Origin: an uncultured SAR86 cluster bacterium
GTDB lineage: Bacteria > Pseudomonadota > Gammaproteobacteria > Magnimaribacterales > AG-339-G14
Direction: 5' to 3'
DNA: 33,387 nt
NCBI GenBank assembly: GCA_902527995.1
Contig: CABZRA010000009.1
Span: 1-33,387, forward strand
The position numbers and the translations under genes were made by a program. Of the stretch, positions 28,218 to 33,387 are shown piece after piece. The notes below the pieces were generated by a model that saw only the letters and a list, made by a program, of their open reading frames with translations, had not been told where the DNA came from and did not search any database. The first letter of the stretch is position 1. Every line of letters begins with the position of its first letter.

Positions 28218-28890
28218 AATTTTTAAACACAAAAAATAAAGGGTAAGCGAGAATTACCATCTGAAAATACGATAGGAAACTATTCATAATAATATTTATA
28301 AAATAAGGTATTTCCGATGCTCCTTCGTTTATAAATAAAGCGGAAAGTAAAAAAATTACTAAAAAGTAAGGAATTAATAAAACAAACCAATAAAGTAATA
28401 ATAAATATACAAATTGTATTTGATTATTTCCTGTAGTTTTCCAAGATTTATCTAATGCTTCTGTGATCGCACAGTTTTCTGTGATTAAGAAAAAAGGTGC
28501 CAGAATCAATCTGGATGCAAGATAAACGCCGGGTAAAATAAATGCAATCAGTCCAACCAAAGTTATCAAACTTAAAGCCAAAGATAAAATAAATAATTTA
28601 AAGAAGATTTGTAAAGAAACTAAATAATATCCAATTGTTTCTTTTAAAGAATTAGACAATAAATCATTAACAATCAATACTGACAGTACAGCTATAAAAG
28701 GATTCAAGAACATATTTGTTAAAATAAAAAAAATAGCTCCCCAAGTAAAAAATTTTTCATCATTTAATAAACTCTCTCCAGTTGCTGTAAATATTCCTAT
28801 CAGTAAAAAAACAGGTAGAGTTCTTAAGCTAAAGACAAAGAACGTAGTTTTATAAAATTTAAAACCCGCAGTTATGAAAGAAAATGGCAT
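28201..28890 (-). CDS. Integral membrane protein (YciC/UPF0259-like)
   Basis: Multi-pass; 'GLIAFILPGVYLASRLILAPFFLITENCAITEALDKSWKTT' resembles the YciC-type signature. Confidence 0.65.
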   Translation of the reverse strand: MPFSFITAGFKFYKTTFFVFSLRTLPVFLLIGIFTATGESLLNDEKFFTWGAIFFILTNMFLNPFIAVLSVLIVNDLLSNSLKETIGYYLVSLQIFFKLFILSLALSLITLVGLIAFILPGVYLASRLILAPFFLITENCAITEALDKSWKTTGNNQIQFVYLLLLYWFVLLIPYFLVIFLLSALFINEGASEIPYFINIIMNSFLSYFQMVILAYPLFFVFKNFKTSG

Positions 28891-28920
28891 AATTGTATTC
28901 TATAACTTTACTAGAAAATT

Positions 28921-29145
28921 ATGATAGAAATTTGGTCAAAACCACAATGCCCTTTTTGCGATATGGCAGAAAATTTATGTATTCAAAAAGATTTTGAATA
29001 TAAAAAGTATATGCTCGATGAAGATTTTTCAAGAGATCAATTTATGGAAAAGTTTCCAACCGCAAGGACTTTTCCACAAATACTCGTTGATGGAAAATTA
29101 ATTGGAGGTTATACAGAGTTTGCTGCTGAAGTAGGAATAGAATAA
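28921..29145 (+). CDS. Glutaredoxin (GrxC-like)
   Basis: 'IWSKPQCPFCDMAENL' active site CPFC, 'TARTFPQILVDGKLIGGYTEF'. Confidence 0.93.
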   Translation: MIEIWSKPQCPFCDMAENLCIQKDFEYKKYMLDEDFSRDQFMEKFPTARTFPQILVDGKLIGGYTEFAAEVGIE

Positions 29146-29151
29146 TTTATT

Positions 29152-31182
29152 TTAAGATTTAGATAATTTAAGTAGAAAAGCACTATCCTGAGCAGACTCT
29201 TCTAACGCATTCAATCTTCCACTTTTTCCCGCATGCCCACCAATTAAGTTCATTTTTAAAAGTACCGGGTTTTCAGAAATAGAGTTCTCTCTTAACTTTG
29301 GTACATACTTTGCAGGTTCAAAATATTGAACTTGTGAATCAAATAAGCTACTTGTAACAAAAACCGTAGGATAATTTTTTTTTCCGATATTATCATATGG
29401 AGAATATGACTTGATGTAATCATATTCTTCTTTGAATTTTGGATTACCCCATTCTTTATATTCAAAGGTAGTCAAAGGAATAGATTCATCTGACATAGTA
29501 GTTAATACATCAACAAAAGGAACAGCTGAAATTATTCCTTTATAAAGCTCAGGTTCATAATTTATGATTGCTCCCATCAATAATCCACCAGCACTTCCAC
29601 CAAAAGCGAAAACATTTTTTGGGTCTCCAATATTTTTTGAAAGAAGCCCTTTAGTTGAATCGATAAAATCAAAAAAAGTATTTTTTTTGTTTAACATTTT
29701 TCCATCTTCATACCATTGTCTACCCATTTCAGAACCGCCTCTAATGTGAGAAATACAAAAAACAAAACCTCTATCTATTAAAGGAATCATAGATTTTCTA
29801 AAACTCGCATCAATAATACTTCCATAAGATCCATAACCATAAACTAATAATGGAGCTGTTTTGAGATCTATTCCTTTTTTATAGATTAAAGAATTAGGAA
29901 CTTCGGTTTCATCTCTTACAGAAATTTTTATTCGATCCGTTTGATAAAGATTCTCATCGAAATTAATTACTTCAGAATGCCAAACTTCTCTCTTTTCGTT
30001 TGTTTCAAGATTTAAGGAAAACACAGAACTTGGTTTTCTAAGACTTGTATAGCCATAAAGAAATTCTTTTGCTTCGTATTCTGGATTAGATGATATATAA
30101 CAACTGTAAGCTGGATCAGGAAAGCCTATATACTCTTTTGTAAAATTATTTTTATTAAACTTAAGAATTTTAGGCAATCCATCTTCTCTGATATCTAGAA
30201 ATATAAAATCAGTAAAACAAACAAAGTCTTCTAAGAGTACTTTAGGATCATGTTCAATAATGGTTTTCCAATTAGAAAAATTTTCGAAATCTTCCTCTTT
30301 AAATTCAAGTAAAGAAAAATTTATACATTCATTTTTATTAGAAAGAACGTAGAACGTATCAGGAGTATCCTCAACATAATATAGATGTTTGTCAGAACGA
30401 CTAAGAACACATTTAGGTTTGTCAAACATTTTTGAAAGTTCAACTAGCCATATTTCGTTGGATTCAGTTTTACTTGAATTTATGAACAAATATTGATCTG
30501 TGCGTGATTTAGAAATCGATATGTTGAACTCAGCATCTTGCTCTTCAAAGATAAGAACGTCTTTATCTTGAGAATCTCCAAGCTTATGACGATACACTTT
30601 ATTTGAAATTAAAGTTTCAGGATCTTTTATAGTATAAAAAATATAATCGTTATTTCCCCAAGTAATGTTTCCTGATGTATTTTTTAGCTGATCCGAAATT
30701 AGTTTTTCATTCTGTAGATTTTTAAATTTAATCGTATATTCGCGTCTACCATTTTTATCTTCGCCATAAGCAATAATTTTGTTATTTGGCGAAGGAGAAA
30801 TACCAGAAATTTGATAAAAATCTAAACCCTTACTCAATTTATTTATATCTAATATTTCTTCTGTCGAGTTTTCTTTTTCTCTGAAATAAACAGGGTACTG
30901 TTCATTTGATTTAATTTTAGAAAAATAGTAAAAATCATTCTTTTTGATCTTTAAAGATGTTTCTTCTTCAGGAATAAAATTTAGTAATTCTTTATAGAGT
31001 TCTTTTCTATAATCTTTCCCTTCAACAAACCAATTTTCACTGTATTTATTTTCCTCTTCTAAATATTTAATTATTTCTTGATCTGATCTTGAATCATCTC
31101 TCAACCAATAATAATCATCTGATCTTTGATCCCCATGAGCTTCCAAAATTTTGGGAATTTTTTTAGGTATCGGAGGTAACAT
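29152..31182 (-). CDS. Prolyl oligopeptidase family serine peptidase (oligopeptidase B-like)
   Basis: 'AHGDQRSDDYYWLRDDSRSDQEI', catalytic 'GGSAGGLLMGAIINYEPELYKGIISAVPFVD', 'FDSQVQYFEPAKYVPKLR', 'GGHAGKSGR'. ORF track starts at 31224; the internal Met at 31182 (MLPPIPKKIPKI...) fits family N-termini better. Confidence 0.92.
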   Translation of the reverse strand: MLPPIPKKIPKILEAHGDQRSDDYYWLRDDSRSDQEIIKYLEEENKYSENWFVEGKDYRKELYKELLNFIPEEETSLKIKKNDFYYFSKIKSNEQYPVYFREKENSTEEILDINKLSKGLDFYQISGISPSPNNKIIAYGEDKNGRREYTIKFKNLQNEKLISDQLKNTSGNITWGNNDYIFYTIKDPETLISNKVYRHKLGDSQDKDVLIFEEQDAEFNISISKSRTDQYLFINSSKTESNEIWLVELSKMFDKPKCVLSRSDKHLYYVEDTPDTFYVLSNKNECINFSLLEFKEEDFENFSNWKTIIEHDPKVLLEDFVCFTDFIFLDIREDGLPKILKFNKNNFTKEYIGFPDPAYSCYISSNPEYEAKEFLYGYTSLRKPSSVFSLNLETNEKREVWHSEVINFDENLYQTDRIKISVRDETEVPNSLIYKKGIDLKTAPLLVYGYGSYGSIIDASFRKSMIPLIDRGFVFCISHIRGGSEMGRQWYEDGKMLNKKNTFFDFIDSTKGLLSKNIGDPKNVFAFGGSAGGLLMGAIINYEPELYKGIISAVPFVDVLTTMSDESIPLTTFEYKEWGNPKFKEEYDYIKSYSPYDNIGKKNYPTVFVTSSLFDSQVQYFEPAKYVPKLRENSISENPVLLKMNLIGGHAGKSGRLNALEESAQDSAFLLKLSKS

Positions 31183-31271
31183 GTTTTTATGATAACTTAA
31201 ATATTGCAAAAACATTTTATTCAAATATATTAACTACCAAATATATCTAAGCACCTTCTATATAACTATAA

Positions 31272-33387
31272 ATGTTCAAAAAAATACTCTATTTTTTCTT
31301 TGTTATTTTCTATATTGTAAATCTTCATAGTATGACCATAGATGGTGAATTGTCTGAACCAGAATGGCAACAAGCAAAGTCTTTAACTGACTTTCTCACA
31401 ATCTTCCCTGACACATTAGCTCCTCCTAAATATAAAACGGAAGCCAAATATTTTGCTGACGAAAAAGGTATATATTTTGCCTTTATAAATTATCAACCAA
31501 AAGATAAACAGACATTTCAAAAACATCCTAGAGACTCTTTTTATGCAAATGCTGACAGAAATTACGTAATTGTAGATTTCAATAACAACGCAAATGTAGG
31601 TTATGAATTTACGGTAACACTGGGCGATTCAATAAGGGATGCGATTTTTGTGGATGAGAATGATTTTTCTGATCAATGGGATGCTATTTGGTATGCAAAA
31701 ACTAAAAGTTATGATGAGTATTGGATCTCTGAATTTTTAATTCCGTGGGATGTAGCTCCGATGATAAATGTGGAGGGTCCTTACCGCAATATAAGTGTGT
31801 CTTTAGCTAGATGGGCTTTTAGCGAGAACGAAGTTTATAATTCTCCAGGTTTAAGCTTTTATAAGTCACCATTTTTGTCAAAATTTAAAAAGTTACAAAT
31901 TAAAAATCTGAACACGCAAAAAACACGCATAGATTTTTTTCCTTACGCAAGTTTTACTAATAACTTTATTCAAGATAATAGGCAGGTAAATATTGGAGGA
32001 GAGATATTTTGGGATATAAATCAAAACTCAAAATTAGATTTCACTTTTAATCCAGATTTTGGTCAAGTCGAAAGTGATGACGTAATTGTAAACTTTTCAG
32101 CAATTGAAACTTATTATCCAGACAAAAGACCTTTTTTTACTGAAAATCAGACACTTTTTGATGTAACTGGATGGAATCTTAGGTTTATTAATACTAGAAG
32201 AATTGGTGCAATACCTGATAAATGTTCTGAAGTTAATAGGAGTCATTTAGGAGAGTGTAAAGATAGCCTAATTGATACTACTGATATCAACTTTGCACTT
32301 CGCTACACCCAAAGAGACGAGTCAAATGAATTTGGAGTTTTTAGTGCATTTGAAGACGATTCCGTATTTTCTGAAGGTAGAGATTTTTTAGCGTTTAGAT
32401 ATAGATCAACTAGAGATTTCTTAAATACAAAAATTGGTTATTTATTTACTGCCGTTGATAGACCTTCTATTGAAAGAACCGCCGAAACGCATACTTTGGA
32501 TTATGATTTTAAACCGTCTAATTCATCTCGTGTTTATGGTTGGGTTAGTCAAGTTAACACAGAAGAATTGGGGGATAAAAAAACAGGGTATGGTTTTAGG
32601 TCTTTAGTAACAAATCGTTTTTCAGACAAATTATTTGGTTTGCTTGTTTTGAATTATTTGGATGAAAATTTCAACATAAATGATATGGGATACGTTGAAC
32701 AATATGGAAGTAGTTTTATTGGAACTTATCTTCAATATAGCAATCCTAATAACGACGAAACTTCTAACATATCTCAACAGAATTATGCCTTGAGAATGGG
32801 ATATGACAGATCTTATCAAGGCTTCGGGGGCGGGGTAGGAGCAACTCTAGAGTACGAATTAAGTTTTAAAAATAGCTCAAGACTTGAAATAGAATGCAAT
32901 TGCACTTTATTTAGAGGAAAAGATTATGTTGAGACAAGAAATTACGTCGATTCTCCATATTTAGAGTCTTTAGGGAATCATGAACTTGTAATTGAATATT
33001 CCACTCCAAGAACGGATATGTTTCAACACAGATTTAAATTGGGATATGAAACAAGTGGCTATGAAACTTCTGATATCGATACAGATCTTAGATCTGAAGG
33101 ACATACAATTGGATATGGAATTTTGATGAAACTTTCTGAAAATTTAAAGGTATTTTTAAGTCCTATAGAATATCAAAACCAATCGAATTGGAGCGTCTGG
33201 AGAACAGATAATCTTTTTGGGTACTATGATAAAGAAATGATTAGTTCAGGTATAAATCTTGATTGGTTTATTGGAGATAGGCAGGAAATAAGATTAAAAG
33301 GTAAGATTTATGGAATTAAAGCGAATCAAGCAAGAGGATATAGAGCCAATTCTTTCGGCTATTTGAATGCTTCTAATGATTCGTTAG
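31272..33387 (+). CDS. DUF5916-type outer-membrane protein with N-terminal CBM9-like domain (truncated at window end; not in ORF track)
   Basis: ATG TTC AAA AAA ATA... MFKKILYFFFVIFYIVNLHSMTIDGELSEPEWQQA (signal peptide and CBM9-like start); 'LDFTFNPDFGQVESDDVIVNFSAIETYYPDKRPFFTENQTLFDVTG' is a DUF5916 hallmark. I read no stop before the window edge. Confidence 0.88.
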   Translation, partial: MFKKILYFFFVIFYIVNLHSMTIDGELSEPEWQQAKSLTDFLTIFPDTLAPPKYKTEAKYFADEKGIYFAFINYQPKDKQTFQKHPRDSFYANADRNYVIVDFNNNANVGYEFTVTLGDSIRDAIFVDENDFSDQWDAIWYAKTKSYDEYWISEFLIPWDVAPMINVEGPYRNISVSLARWAFSENEVYNSPGLSFYKSPFLSKFKKLQIKNLNTQKTRIDFFPYASFTNNFIQDNRQVNIGGEIFWDINQNSKLDFTFNPDFGQVESDDVIVNFSAIETYYPDKRPFFTENQTLFDVTGWNLRFINTRRIGAIPDKCSEVNRSHLGECKDSLIDTTDINFALRYTQRDESNEFGVFSAFEDDSVFSEGRDFLAFRYRSTRDFLNTKIGYLFTAVDRPSIERTAETHTLDYDFKPSNSSRVYGWVSQVNTEELGDKKTGYGFRSLVTNRFSDKLFGLLVLNYLDENFNINDMGYVEQYGSSFIGTYLQYSNPNNDETSNISQQNYALRMGYDRSYQGFGGGVGATLEYELSFKNSSRLEIECNCTLFRGKDYVETRNYVDSPYLESLGNHELVIEYSTPRTDMFQHRFKLGYETSGYETSDIDTDLRSEGHTIGYGILMKLSENLKVFLSPIEYQNQSNWSVWRTDNLFGYYDKEMISSGINLDWFIGDRQEIRLKGKIYGIKANQARGYRANSFGYLNASNDSL

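Noticed and set aside
29564-29749. ORFs 29564-29749 (+) and 32631-32819 (-)
   Set aside because: Antisense to the oligopeptidase gene and the DUF5916-type gene respectively.

Overview
AT-rich, very compact bacterial chromosomal window. It looks like a streamlined marine gammaproteobacterium, possibly SAR86-like; that placement is inferred from gene content and base composition only. Housekeeping genes include glk, mltD-gloB-rnhA-dnaQ, gltX, a Trm112-like gene, tRNA-Ala(GGC), ppnP, hflX and a sirtuin. Outer-membrane genes include two TonB-dependent receptors (one cut by the left edge) and a DUF5916-type beta-barrel protein that runs off the right edge and is absent from the ORF track. Accessory catabolic genes include an alkylsulfatase-like MBL protein, a CaiB/BaiF CoA-transferase, a TauD/TfdA dioxygenase, a Baeyer-Villiger-type flavin monooxygenase, a P450 and a PhyH dioxygenase. 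There is also a glutathione/iron group (GST, bacterioferritin-like, MAPEG, glutaredoxin). I see no CRISPR array, transposase, phage module or recognisable defense system. The observations most worth following up are: a GntR/FadR-consensus palindrome between the sulfatase-like and CoA-transferase genes; a Fur-box-like palindrome between bfr and MAPEG; a 24-bp tandem duplication spanning two convergent stop codons; two TAATG-coupled sets of small membrane proteins, three of which are missing from the ORF track; a putative purine uptake/salvage neighbourhood; and near-zero spacing at convergent gene ends. I did not find convincing evidence for a wholly new system.
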